From Galdieria yellowstonensis (taxonomy: Eukaryota; Rhodophyta; Bangiophyceae; Galdieriales; Galdieriaceae), in assembly GCA_026122205.1 (NCBI GenBank), contig JANCYU010000053.1, positions 111,137-175,136 on the forward strand: a stretch of DNA of 64,000 nt, in the 5' to 3' direction. Position 1 is the stretch's first letter. The number at the start of each line of letters is the position of its first letter. Of the stretch, positions 10,432 to 20,840 are shown one piece after another. Made by a program: the position numbers and the translations under genes. Below the pieces are notes generated by a model. It made no database searches. It was not told the DNA's origin and worked only from the letters and a program-made list of their open reading frames with translations.

Positions 10432-11709
10432 ATGGAAGAAGACTTACTGGAAAGAGACTTGAAAATGGAAAAGCAACAGGGAGACGATTTCTTAAATGAA
10501 GCTATAGAAGTTCTCAACGCGAACTTTTCCACGAAAGGTTCGAGTCCTGGTTCAGATACGTTTGGGGACTTTGACTTTGACCCTTCAAAAATGGAGCAGT
10601 TTTTCAATCGTCAAGACCTCGAACGAAATGCGGAGAACATGGCAGTTGACACCAGAAACTTTGTGGATTCCGAAGATACTTCTTGGGACACTATTCTCCC
10701 TTGCAAGGCATCGTCTATCTATAGCCATTCACCTGAGACAGTTCCATATTCCAATTTTCTGGACCAGAGAGGAGTTTCAATGATGCCGACCGAGTCTGGC
10801 ATATGTAGAGACACGAATAGGTTGACCTACAATTTTCATAGAACCAAGGACGTTGGAAATCATTCTTATGTGTCATCCGCGGCGGAAAAGGCAAATCATC
10901 AGTCGTCATATGACTGGGGAGGACGCTTTCAGACTTCCTCGTTTGTTGTTCCCTATGGCAATTACAATCAAGCAACTATTTCCACTACGTATTCGGGTCC
11001 ACGGCAGTCTGAGAGAATTTTCTCTGGCACGGAGCAAAGTGCAAGTTACATGTCCGTTTCTAGTCGGTATGCAGGACTGGAGCATTTTCACGTTCCCTCT
11101 CTGAGTTCATCTTTATCGGGTACCAAAATAAGCAATGCAGGCGATTTATTTCCGAAACGGAACAAAACTCCAACTGCATTTTGTTCGTCTTGTATGCAGA
11201 ATATAGCTGCAAATGGTGGTAATTTTCAGCGTCATCAAGAAGCATGTCGTAGAAGGCATGGATTGTACAATGAACAACAAGGTATCAAGACAGAGAGACA
11301 ACACTTTCCAAATGCAGTTAGGGAAAGTATGACTGATCACCAAACATCAAAGTCGTATTCATCATCGCGCATGGAAGACAAGTTAGGGTCAGGAGAAGAA
11401 GGCACAAAAATGAAGCAACAGGAAATGAATGAAGAGAACAAGGCGACAAAGAGTAAGGCGGTAGGAAATATTCTTGAGAATTTTAAGGAGTCAGATGATA
11501 GAGATATGCAAGTTCTACTCGTTCTCCAGGAACTGCGACACACTTTGATGCAGAAGATTGATGCAAGGTGTATTGGTATACTAAGGGAGGCGTTTGTTGC
11601 CTTGGCTGAACGTTCAAAGGGATGTACTTGTGACATCTCGACATCCAGTAAGGTGATTTTACCTGGTGAACAGGTGGCCATGGCTATTCTTTTTTATGCA
11701 TCTTGTTGA
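10432..11709 (+). CDS. unknown protein, zinc-finger-like, LNK-like C-terminal motif
   Basis: A 425-residue intronless, mostly disordered Ser/Asn/Gln/Glu-rich protein. Its N-terminus is acidic, with a DTFGDFDFDPSKMEQFF element. Near 255-280 there is a Cys2-His-Cys cluster (FCSSCMQN...FQRHQEACRRRHG) that could bind zinc. Near 365-395 the segment QKIDARCIGILREAFVALA resembles the short conserved motif of plant LNK clock co-activators (R..IRDSL.RLA). A nuclear regulatory role is inferred from this weak match only. The reading frame is clean and composition is coding-like, so I trust the gene more than the function. Confidence 0.7.
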   Translation: MEEDLLERDLKMEKQQGDDFLNEAIEVLNANFSTKGSSPGSDTFGDFDFDPSKMEQFFNRQDLERNAENMAVDTRNFVDSEDTSWDTILPCKASSIYSHSPETVPYSNFLDQRGVSMMPTESGICRDTNRLTYNFHRTKDVGNHSYVSSAAEKANHQSSYDWGGRFQTSSFVVPYGNYNQATISTTYSGPRQSERIFSGTEQSASYMSVSSRYAGLEHFHVPSLSSSLSGTKISNAGDLFPKRNKTPTAFCSSCMQNIAANGGNFQRHQEACRRRHGLYNEQQGIKTERQHFPNAVRESMTDHQTSKSYSSSRMEDKLGSGEEGTKMKQQEMNEENKATKSKAVGNILENFKESDDRDMQVLLVLQELRHTLMQKIDARCIGILREAFVALAERSKGCTCDISTSSKVILPGEQVAMAILFYASC

Positions 11710-12412
11710 AAAAGTGTATAGTTCATCCTATTTTCGTACAAACTTTGAGTGCATTCCTGCTTTTTACACAACAACGCTTCAACTTGTGAAATAAAAATAG
11801 TTTTATACAAGAATATTGTTTGAAGAACTCTGGCATAGAGTCTACAGAGAAATAACGGGAGACTTTGTAGTAATAAAAGTCTGTAAAACTCTCTCTCTCT
11901 CTCTCTCGCTCGGTCAAGTACAGGAAAAGCGTCTGCTTGTTGAAGAAATTCGTAAAATAAAGGTTGCAACTCTTGCCAGAAAGCTTATCCGTTTCCCTTT
12001 TTTGCACCCAGCTACAGGCTTCTCAGACTCCCGGTTGTTCTGTACTAGCTAGCAGCAAATAAAAAATAAAAGAGGCTTCAGAGCTGTCGTGAACATATTT
12101 ATTAGAAAAGCTTTCGTCTCAAAAGCTACAAGGCACAGAAGGGGAACGATGCGGCGGGAAAAGTTATTATCGTAGTGCTCTCCCAAGTTGGGACTTTCAT
12201 GTCCCTCTTCCCTGTAGACATCCATGAGACAAGCATTTTTGGGAATAGCAACGATCGCCATCGATTCGATCTTTCTACGCAGAAACTTCCATCCGCCACT
12301 AATATTAAGCATAGAGGACGTTGACCCACGCGACAAGTAGAGATGAATGTGATTAAAAAGAGAAACGAATTCCTCCACAATTTTTTTTTGCGTTTGTTCA
12401 GAGAAGACGGGC
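11710..12412. other. intergenic, with a short CT microsatellite
   Basis: No convincing gene. A (CT)n run lies at about 11889-11910. The right part is the 5' region of the first permease and includes a T9 run just before its ATG. Confidence 0.4.
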
Positions 12413-13857
12413 ATGGCGAAGGAGACGGAAGAAATAACGGCGCAAGACTGCGACCCATTAGAAGACACAAAGGTTTCAACAAAAGACGTGGAAGCTCTTC
12501 CTGAAGTAAATGAAGATAAGGTTCTTGACGTATACGGCAACGACGAGGAACACTCCATAAGGTACAAGACTATGTCGTGGGTGAAGTGTGGTGTGGTTAT
12601 GATTGCAGAAACTATTGCTTTAGGAGTGCTTTCTTTACCTAGTGTGTTACTGACTGTTGGTATGGTACCTGGTATCATACTTATTATTGGTTTGGGTGTC
12701 ATTGCAACCTATACCGGATATAACTTGGGCCTGTTTCGTTTAAATCACCCTACAGTTTGTAATATGGCGGATGCCGGAGAGATACTTTGGGGTCCTTTTG
12801 GAAAATACCTTCTCGGAGCTGGCCAAGTTATCTTTCTAGTTTTTATATGTGGTTCTCACTGCTTAACTGGAGCAATTGCTATGAATACTTTAACAGACAG
12901 TGCTACCTGCAAAGTTGTATGGTCCCTGGTAACCGGTATAGTTTCATTCTTTTTAACTTTGCCTCGTACTTTGGACCGCATCAGCTACCTTAGTTTTGTT
13001 TCTGCAGCCAGTATTCTTACTTCTGTACTTATCACTATTATCGGAACTGGTGTGGAGAGTACACCAAATGGAGCTCCATCAAACCCTGATATTATTGTGA
13101 AGAGCTTTCAAAGCACTAGCTTTTACAATGCATTTTCGGCAGTTACTGTAAGTTGCATTGCATTCTATTACTTCTGATTGTATTTGCTTACCATGTTGTT
13201 TAGGATATTATCTTTGCTTATGCGGGTCACTTGGCGTTCTTTAACTTTATGGCAGAAATGAAGAACCCTCGTGAGTATCCTAAGGCGTTGTATCTTTTAC
13301 AAGCGGCAGATGTTACAATTTACACTCTTGCTGGAGCACTTATTTACAAATTTACTGGCCAGTACACCCTATCTCCCTCTATATCGAGTATGAGTATCAT
13401 TTTACGAAAGGTTACCTATGGCATTGCTATTCCTACAATTCTTGTTGCTGGTGTTATTAATGGTCATGTTGCTGCAAAGTTTATCTTTACTCGAATTTTC
13501 CGTGGTTCTCGGCACTTGCATGAGCATACTGTTATTGGGTGGGGTACTTGGATTGGTCTGTGTGCTCTTGCCTGGATTATTGCATGGATAATATCAGAAG
13601 TCATTCCGGTATTTAATGACCTTCTTGGTTTAGTAGCTTCATTATTTGCGTCACAATTTACTTACGGCTTGTCTGGTTACTTTTGGTTATTTGATAATTA
13701 TGGGAAGTGGCGTAGACATCCCATCTTGACAGTTATCAACTTACTTGTGTTTGGACTTGGTTTGACTATTCTTGGTCTTGGTATGTATGCTTCAGTGAAG
13801 AGCATCATAGTTTCGTACCAAACTGGTCAAGCAGGTACGCCTTTCAGCTGCTCTTAA
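12413..13857 (+). CDS. amino-acid permease, tandem copy 1 (AAAP family)
   Basis: Polytopic transporter of the amino acid/auxin permease family (Aa_trans fold), expected to be a proton-coupled amino-acid importer. Exons 12413-13147 and 13204-13857 flank a 56-nt intron; 462 residues, about 11 hydrophobic segments. Residues 1-50 are a hydrophilic acidic tail. Transmembrane parts start near the string VMIAETIALGVLSLPSVLL, the family's first-helix signature, and include GYNLGLFRLNHPTVCNMADA. From residue 40 onward it is nearly identical to copies 2 and 3; the N-terminal tail is not. A hydrophilic-tail difference with a conserved core suggests different regulation or targeting with the same chemistry. 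Confidence 0.93.
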
Positions 13858-14609
13858 AAGCGCGAATCTCGAACACATTTTTTCGTTGCAAGTGTTGTGG
13901 GAAAATAAAGTTTGTCTGCTTTGGCGAAAGAGTTCATGGACGCACTATCTCACAAAAATAGCAGTGTTGGAGCTTCCCGCCACACTGGGTAAGCGAATAT
14001 GCCCTTTTGCCGCTCCGGAAAGAAAAAAGCTCGAACACTATTTTTTCGTCAAAAGTGCTATAAGAAAGTGAAGTCTGCCTACTTTTGACGAAAGAGTTTG
14101 TAGAAGTTGTGTCTGTAGGAAAAGTAGCAGTATCAGAGTTACCCATCAAACTAGGGAAGCAAGTACATTTGCAGCTGCGTTTGAAAGAGAAGGCTCGAAC
14201 ACAATTCTTTAACCGCAAAGCTATAGTAAAATATGTGTCTGCTTTTCAAAGTATCGCTTACTGACGTGCTAAACAGCTAGAGCAACGGTAGCAAGCGTTG
14301 ACGTTCACGCGACGCAAGGAACCTCGAAGAAAATTCACCCGTTTCCAGAGAAATACGCACCCTCGTGAATCCACTCGTGGATCCGTTGAAGCTGCGTTCC
14401 CTCGTCCAATGGTTGTCCAGCGGATTCACTTTCCAGTATTTTCGTTGAATGGAATTTGCCTAGTTAGACAACACTGGTTGCTTTGATGCTATCGCAGAAT
14501 TGGATTGCGTGTCTACAAGACATTTGGCTCGGTGATTTCTAGAAAAGGAGGCCGCCACTCTTGAAGCAGCCACATTACATTCTTGTTTTTTTTGTTGTTG
14601 CTGGGCGGA
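13858..14609. repeat. inter-permease spacer with three imperfect ~150-bp repeats
   Basis: The 3' end of permease copy 1 is followed by imperfect repeats. Each contains CTCGAACAC, then TTTTTTCGTxxxAAGTG, an ATAAAGTxTGxCTxC-like stretch and CGAAAGAGTT. They start near 13870, 14029 and 14193. The piece before the third (GCAAGTACATTTGCAGCTGCG) looks like the last codons of the permease gene, so the repeated unit is the gene's 3' end plus its untranslated region. The part near 14250-14480 (TTACTGACGTGCTA, GTTGACGTTCACGCGACGCAAGGA) is shared with the spacer before copy 3 and probably holds the promoter. Confidence 0.65.
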
Positions 14610-16099
14610 ATGTCTTCGTCAAAGGAAGGTATCTCTGCAGAGGAAATAGTTGTATCCCGTTCAAGGGAACTAGAAAGACAAAGTAGTTATGCAGACTCAA
14701 AGCATGATGTTGTAGTAGAAGACATTGAAAAAGAGCCCGCGGCCTTGAAAACTGAAGAGCCCGTCTATGATGTCTTTGGCAAAGACGAGGAACACTCTAT
14801 AAGATACAAAACTATGTCATGGGTGAAGTGTGGTGTGGTTATGATTGCAGAAACTATTGCTTTAGGAGTGCTTTCTTTACCTAGTGTGTTACTGACTGTT
14901 GGTATGGTACCTGGTATCATACTTATTATTGGTTTGGGTGTCATTGCAACCTATACCGGATATAACTTGGGTCTCTTTCGTTTAAACCACCCTACAGTTT
15001 GTAATATGGCGGATGCTGGAGAGATACTTTGGGGTCCTTTTGGAAAATACCTTCTCGGAGCTGGCCAAGTTATCTTTCTAGTTTTTATATGTGGTTCTCA
15101 CTGCTTAACTGGAGCTATTGCTATGAGTACTTTAACAGACAGTGCAACGTGTAAAGTAGTCTGGTCCCTGGTAACCGGCGTAGTTGCATTCTTTTTAACT
15201 TTGCCTCGTACTTTGGACCGCATCAGCTACCTTAGTTTTGTTTCTTCAGCCAGTATTCTTACTTCCGTATTTATCACTATTGTTGGAACTGGTGTGGAAA
15301 GTGCGCCCAATGGAGCTCCGCCAAACCCTCATATTATTGTGAAGAGCTTTCAAAACGCTAGCTTTTACAATGCATTTTCGGCAGTTACTGTAAGTTGTAT
15401 TGTCTTCTATTATTTCTGATTGTATTTGCTTACCATGTTGTTTAGGATATTATTTTTGCTTATGCGGGTCACTTGGCGTTCTTCAACTTCATATCAGAAA
15501 TGAAGAATCCTCGTGAGTATCCTAAGGCGTTGTATCTTCTGCAAGCAGTAGATATTACAGTTTATACTCTTGCTGGAGCACTTGTTTACAAGTTTACTGG
15601 CCAGTACACCTTGTCTCCTTCTATATCGAGTATGAGCATTACTTTACGAAAGGTCACCTATGGCATTGCTATTCCTACAATCCTTGTTGCTGGTGTTATT
15701 AATGGTCATGTTGCTGCAAAGTTTATCTTTACTCGAATTTTCCGTGGTTCTCGGCACTTACATGAGCATACTGTTATTGGGTGGGGTACTTGGATTGGCC
15801 TATGTGCTCTTGCCTGGATTATTGCATGGATAATATCAGAAGTTATTCCGGTATTTAATGACCTTCTTGGTTTAGTAGCCTCATTATTTGCATCACAATT
15901 TACTTACGGTTTGTCTGGTTACTTTTGGTTATTTGATAATTATGGGAAGTGGCGCAAGCGTCCCATCTTGGCAGTTATCAACTTACTTGTGTTTGGACTT
16001 GGTTTGACTATTCTTGGTCTTGGTATGTATGCTTCAGTGAAGAGCATCATAGTTTCGTACCAAACTGGTCAAGCAAGTACACCTTTCAGCTGCTCTTAA
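14610..16099 (+). CDS. amino-acid permease, tandem copy 2 (AAAP family)
   Basis: Same family and role as copy 1. Exons 14610-15389 and 15446-16099 with a 56-nt intron at the identical position; 477 residues. The N-terminal tail (MSSSKEGISAEEIVVSRSRE) differs from copy 1 and closely resembles that of copy 3. The core differs from copy 1 at scattered sites only, for example GSHCLTGAIAMST. The open frame continues upstream through TTG codons into a T-rich tract, so the ATG at 14610 was preferred; it also aligns with the start of copy 3. Confidence 0.93.
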
Positions 16100-16685
16100 A
16101 AGCGCGAATCTCGAACACAATTTTTCGTCACAAGTGTTGTGGGAAAATAAAGTTTGTCTGCTTTGGCGAAAGAGTTCATGGACGTTGTATCATTGTCACA
16201 AAAATAGTAGGGTTCTAGTTTCCCACCGCTGGGCAAGCGAGTATAACTTTCTGTTGCTCTTGAAAGAGAGAAGCGGGAATACCATTCCTTGTCGGAAGCG
16301 TTGTGGTAAATATAAAGTCTCTGATTTTCAAAGTATATCTTACTGACGTGCTATAAAACTAAAAAAACAGCAACACTCGTTGACGTTCACGCGACGCAAG
16401 GATCCGCGAAGAGAATTCACCCGCTTCCAGAGAAATACGCACCCTCGTACAGCCCTCTCGCGATCCATTGAGCTGTGTTTCCTCCTCTGCTAGTTGTCCA
16501 ACGGATTCGCGCTCCAGGATTTTCATTTCCTGCTTGTGGCCAATTAGACAAGGGGAGGAATTTTGGCGTGCACGCAGAACTGGATTTCGAGTCGGCACGA
16601 CATTTGGCTCGGTGATTTTTCTCAAAAGAGGCCGCTTTTGTTGGATTTGTGCTCCAATTTTTTCTTTTTGTTGTTGCTGGGCGGA
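16100..16685. repeat. spacer duplicated from the previous permease gap
   Basis: Carries two of the 3'-end repeats described for the preceding spacer (starting near 16110 and 16270). A promoter block follows (TTACTGACGTGCTATAAAAC, GTTGACGTTCACGCGACGCAAGGA, TTCCAGAGAAATACGCACCCTCG) nearly identical to that before copy 2. This shows the duplicated unit included promoter, gene and 3' region. Confidence 0.65.
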
Positions 16686-18181
16686 ATGTCTTTTTCAAAG
16701 GACGGTATCTCTAATGAGGAAATAGTTGTATCGCGTTCAAGGGAACTGGAGAGACAAACTAGTTATACAGACTCAAAGCATGACGTTGTAGTAGAAGACG
16801 TTGAGAAAGAGCCCGCGGCCTTGAAAACTGAAGAGCCCGTCTATGATGTCTTTGGCAAAGACGAGGAACACTCTATAAGATACAAAACTATGTCATGGGT
16901 GAAGTGTGGTGTGGTTATGATTGCAGAAACTATTGCTTTAGGAGTGCTTTCCTTGCCTAGTGTGTTACTAACTGTTGGTATGGTACCCGGTATCATACTT
17001 ATTATTGGTTTGGGTGTCATTGCAACCTATACTGGATATAACTTGGGTCTCTTTCGTTTAAACCACCCTACAGTTTGTAATATGGCGGATGCTGGAGAGG
17101 TACTTTGGGGTCCTTTTGGAAAATACCTTCTCGGAGCTGGCCAAGTTATCTTTCTAGTGTTTGTATGTGCCTCACACTGCCTAACTGGAGCAATTGCTAT
17201 GAATACTTTAACAGACAGTGCTACCTGCAAAGTTGTATGGTCCATGGCAACCGGTGTAGTTGCATTCTTTTTAACTCTACCTCGTACGTTGGAACGTATG
17301 AGCTACCTGTGTTTTGTTTCTGCAGCCAGTATTCTTACTTCCGTGTTTATCACTATCATTGGAACTGGCGTGGAGAGTGCGCCCAATGGAGCTCCACCAA
17401 ACCCTGATATTATTGTGAAGAGCTTTAAAAATCCTAGTTTTTATAGTGCATTTTCGGCAGTTACTGTAAGTTTTATTGTCTTCTATTATTTCTTACTGTA
17501 TTTGCTTACCATGTTGTTTAGGATATTATTTTTGCTTATGCGGGTCACTTGGCGTTCTTCAACTTCATATCAGAAATGAAGAATCCTCGTGAATATCCCA
17601 AGTCACTGTATCTCCTGCAAGCAGTAGATATTACAGTTTATACTCTTGCTGGAGCACTTGTTTACAAGTTTACTGGCCAGTACACGTTGTCTCCTTCTAT
17701 ATCGAGCATGAACATTACTTTACGAAAGGTTACCTATGGCATTGCTATTCCTACAATTCTTGTTGCTGGTGTAATTAATGGTCATGTTGCTGCGAAGTTT
17801 ATCTTTACACGAATTTTCCGTGGTTCTCGACATTTGCACGAACACACGTTTATTGGGTGGGGTACTTGGATTGGTTTATGTGCGATCGCTTGGATTATTG
17901 CATGGATAATATCAGAAGTTATTCCGGTATTTGATGACCTTCTTGGTTTAGTAGCCTCATTATTTGCATCACAATTTACTTACGGTTTGTCTGGTTACTT
18001 TTGGTTGTTTGATAATTATGGGAAGTGGCGCAAACGTCCCATCTTGACAGTCATTAACGCAGTTGTGTTTGGACTTGGTTTGACTATTCTTGGTCTTGGT
18101 ATGTATTCTTCGGTGAAGAGCATTATAATTTCGTACCAAACTGGCAAAGCAAGTACACCTTTCAGCTGCTCTTCGAAGTAA
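16686..18181 (+). CDS. amino-acid permease, tandem copy 3 (AAAP family)
   Basis: Third copy; exons 16686-17465 and 17522-18181, 479 residues. The last three residues differ because the stop is two codons later than in copies 1 and 2. The 56-nt intron has no stop in the first exon's frame, unlike its siblings, but its length is not a multiple of three. Retention would therefore shift frame and end the protein at 17579. Differences from copy 2 cluster in the second half of exon 1 (FVCASHCL, RTLERMSYLCF) and in NAVVFGLG near the end. Confidence 0.93.
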
Positions 18182-18258
18182 GCTGCTTTGTTTGTTTGAT
18201 AATAAAGTTTGTGTTTGCATTTGTCTTGTATGTACACTGTTTATTGAATCGTATATTA

Positions 18259-18766
18259 CTACTCATCAATGTATTGCACTGGAAACACCTCACAATTGCA
18301 AATCTCAATCATAATACCGGAATGTGGCTCCTTGAAGAACAGCTGTCTCAAGTTCTCCCGTTCGTGATACTCCAAAAGATACGGAATATTTAAAGCGTCC
18401 AATTTGTTCTGTATACTTGTGAGGTCATCCGCTTCGAACGATATATGGTCTGTGTTTGGTTTCAAGATATTTGGTCTTTCGAGAGCAGCACCTTCGATAA
18501 GGTGTATTTGAATACCATAACTGTACAACCATATACCGTCAAAATTGAAGTTGGGTCGTCGAACCTGCTCTATCCTTAGTACTTGCGTATTCAAAAGAAT
18601 AAATAAGACCTACCACTCGAAAGCCAAGAATCTCGCAAAAGAACTTGCCCGTCTTCACTGGTTCGGGTACAGAAAAGGAAACGTGGTTCAACGACCTTAT
18701 AGACAAGGCTCCCTTTTTCACCTGTCCAAGCACTTTGTTTTGACTCTCCAACAATATTTGTTCCAT
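18259..18766 (-). CDS. glyoxalase/VOC-fold protein, plant GLXI-like type
   Basis: Metal-binding vicinal-oxygen-chelate fold protein of 152 residues. Exons 18614-18766 and 18259-18564 flank a 49-nt intron. The pattern matches plant proteins annotated as glyoxalase I-like: LNHVSFSVPEPVKTGKFFCEILGFRVV, then RRPNFNFDGIWLYSYGIQIHLIEG, TDHISFEADDL, and EPHSGIMIEICNCE at the end. The first His (in NHVSF), the HL/HI histidines and the last Glu (MIEICN) are the expected metal ligands. True methylglyoxal activity is not guaranteed in this subgroup. It is convergent with permease copy 3, 77 bp away. Confidence 0.92.
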
Positions 18767-19503
18767 TCTACGAATATTTGTCCCTCCACTGTGTTGTTGT
18801 TGCTCTTGTCTGGAAGAAAAAATGTGGAAGCGCCCCCACTTTTGTCCAATCCCACCACCAGATTGGAGAAAGAATCTTCTTGTCGCTTGGATTGTGCTCC
18901 TCTCCTGGGGTGTGCCTCATATATAGTTAGGCCGCATGAAAGAGAACTTCATAGATTGTATCTGAATGCGAGTATTTTGTTCTTAAAACCTATCTATCCG
19001 GTGAGTCAAGATATATTTCAAGGCGACAAGCTTTCGTCTGAATTGCCTGCAACTTACTCAAATTATTGAAACGCTTCCCAAAAAAAGCAGCAAACTAGTA
19101 CAAGGAAACCTGTCGTTATTTCTTTACTCCAGCTGTTGGAAAGGAGCTATTTCTTCAGAGTTGGAAGCAGTAGTTTACGCAGAGCAAACAAGCGCACCTA
19201 TGCTGTGTAAATATCGTAAGAACCCAAGCCTGATGAACAGCGTTGTCGTTTCTCGCACAAGACATTCTACTCGAGATTGCGTAATAAGGGTTTTAATAGG
19301 GCAGATTTTTCAAATGTGTACCTTTCTACCCCGCCACTGTTTTCAGTTGGATAACCAAACAACATGAAAATGAGAAAGGACGCAAAGCCACTCATTTCCA
19401 GGTTGGTGGTGGCGGAATTGCCGCAAGACGAGCGGAGTTTGCGGCCATTTGTCTCGAGACTGTTTGATTGACTGGTTGAGTAGAATCTCAGTGGAAGACT
19501 AGG
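18767..19503. other. intergenic between divergent genes, no gene seen
   Basis: Holds the upstream regions of the glyoxalase-fold gene and the L-galactose dehydrogenase gene. Frames of 60-170 codons on the plus strand are not coding-like and match nothing I know. Confidence 0.4.
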
Positions 19504-20677
19504 ATGCGTTTACACAATGCTTTTCAAACTTCAGAGTATAGAGAACTCGGTGAAAGTGGTATTTTAGTCAGTCCTCTTGGGTTTGGGGCCTCCCCATTAG
19601 GTGGAGTGTTTGGTCCTGTGAGTGTGAGTATCGAAACAGCCGTATCTTTACAGTTTATTTATTTTGGAGGAGTAGGAAGAAGAAGGTATTAGAGCTGTAC
19701 ATAAGGCGTGGAAAGAGGGCATCAACTTTTTTGACTGTTCGCCCTATTACGGCTTTACAAAAGCAGAGAAAGTATTGGGTCTGGGTTTGAAGGACCTTCC
19801 CAGAGAGTCCATAGTGGTTGCTACGAAAGTAGGAAGATATGGACCTTCAGAGTAAGACAAGTGTCGCTATATTTGTTGACGCCATATTGAGAATGTCTAG
19901 ATTTGACTTTTCAGCAAGCAGAATCGAGCGCAGTGTGAAAGAGAGCATGGAACGGTTGAACGTTAGCTATTTAGACGTCGTTCAGTGCCACGACATTGAG
20001 TTTGGCGATCTGAATCAAATCGTAGAAGAGTCTTTGCCCGTATTGGAGTCTTTGAAGAGCAAAGGAATCGTAAGGACGTAGTTGAGTGACTCGAGTCAAA
20101 ATTGAGGTTTGTTTTTATTAGGTACGGGCTATCGGAGTGACTGGTCTTCCACTTGATATTTTTGACTATGTATTGCGCAATTCTAAAGTGAAGTTGGACG
20201 TGGTATTGTCTTATTGCCACGGTTGCCTTAACGATACCTCGTTGATGGATATTATGCCCTTTTTAAAGGTAAGTTGTGGCGTGTAGTTATCGTGAATTAT
20301 GCTCTTATGGAGTATACACATAGGAAAAAAGAGTAGGAGTCATCAATGCTTCTCCACTATGTATGGGTTTATTGACTAGTAGAGGAGCCCCTGAATGGCA
20401 TCCTGCTCCACCAGAACTTGTTTTAGCTGCTAGGAAGGCATCGAAAGTTTGTGAACAACACGGTGCCGACATTGCGGAGTTGGCTTTACAGTATGCGTAT
20501 CAGTTGGAAGGCGTGTCTAGTACTTTGGTTGGCATTGATGGAGTCAAGAATTTGTTGACGGATATTGATGCCGTTCATAAGCCAATCGATCAAGTTCTTT
20601 TGCAAAAAGTTTTGGAAATTTTCGAACCTGTTCATAATGTTAGCTGGTTTAGCGGCCGCAAAGCTGTTGCAGAGTAA
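19504..20677 (+). CDS. GalDH: L-galactose dehydrogenase (aldo/keto reductase)
   Basis: Oxidises L-galactose to L-galactono-1,4-lactone, the penultimate step of plant-type ascorbate synthesis. Five exons (19504-19623, 19676-19851, 19901-20069, 20122-20268, 20324-20677) join without frame loss to 321 residues, about the plant length. Strong matches include GFGASPLGGVFGPV, GINFFDCSPYYG with the catalytic Tyr, IVVATKVGRYG, QCHDIEFG, GVTGLPLDIFDYVL, ASPLCMGLL and GAPEWHPAPPEL. The introns are 49-55 nt. One exon boundary splits a Glu codon, which supports the model. Confidence 0.95.
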
Positions 20678-20840
20678 CTGTATATGTTTTGACGAAATCT
20701 AGTGTAGGATTTCATTATTGTGTGGAAAGAAGCGTAGTTTGTGAATAGTATATAATATATATATATATCAATGAAGTTGTGGGGGAAGAAGACTATCATC
20801 ATCATGTTTACAAGAGACTTTCATTGTTGCCATTGCACCC

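Noticed and set aside
12049..12702. A 217-codon minus-strand frame over the start of permease copy 1.
   Set aside because: It is the shadow of the permease coding strand and shows no protein-family features.
16563..16685. An N-terminal extension of permease copy 3 from upstream open frame.
   Set aside because: Copies 2 and 3 align from MSxSK onward, and the extension starts in the shared promoter block.
18545..19069. A 174-codon plus-strand frame opposite the glyoxalase-fold gene.
   Set aside because: It begins inside the opposite gene's exon and intron, and the rest has no known motif.
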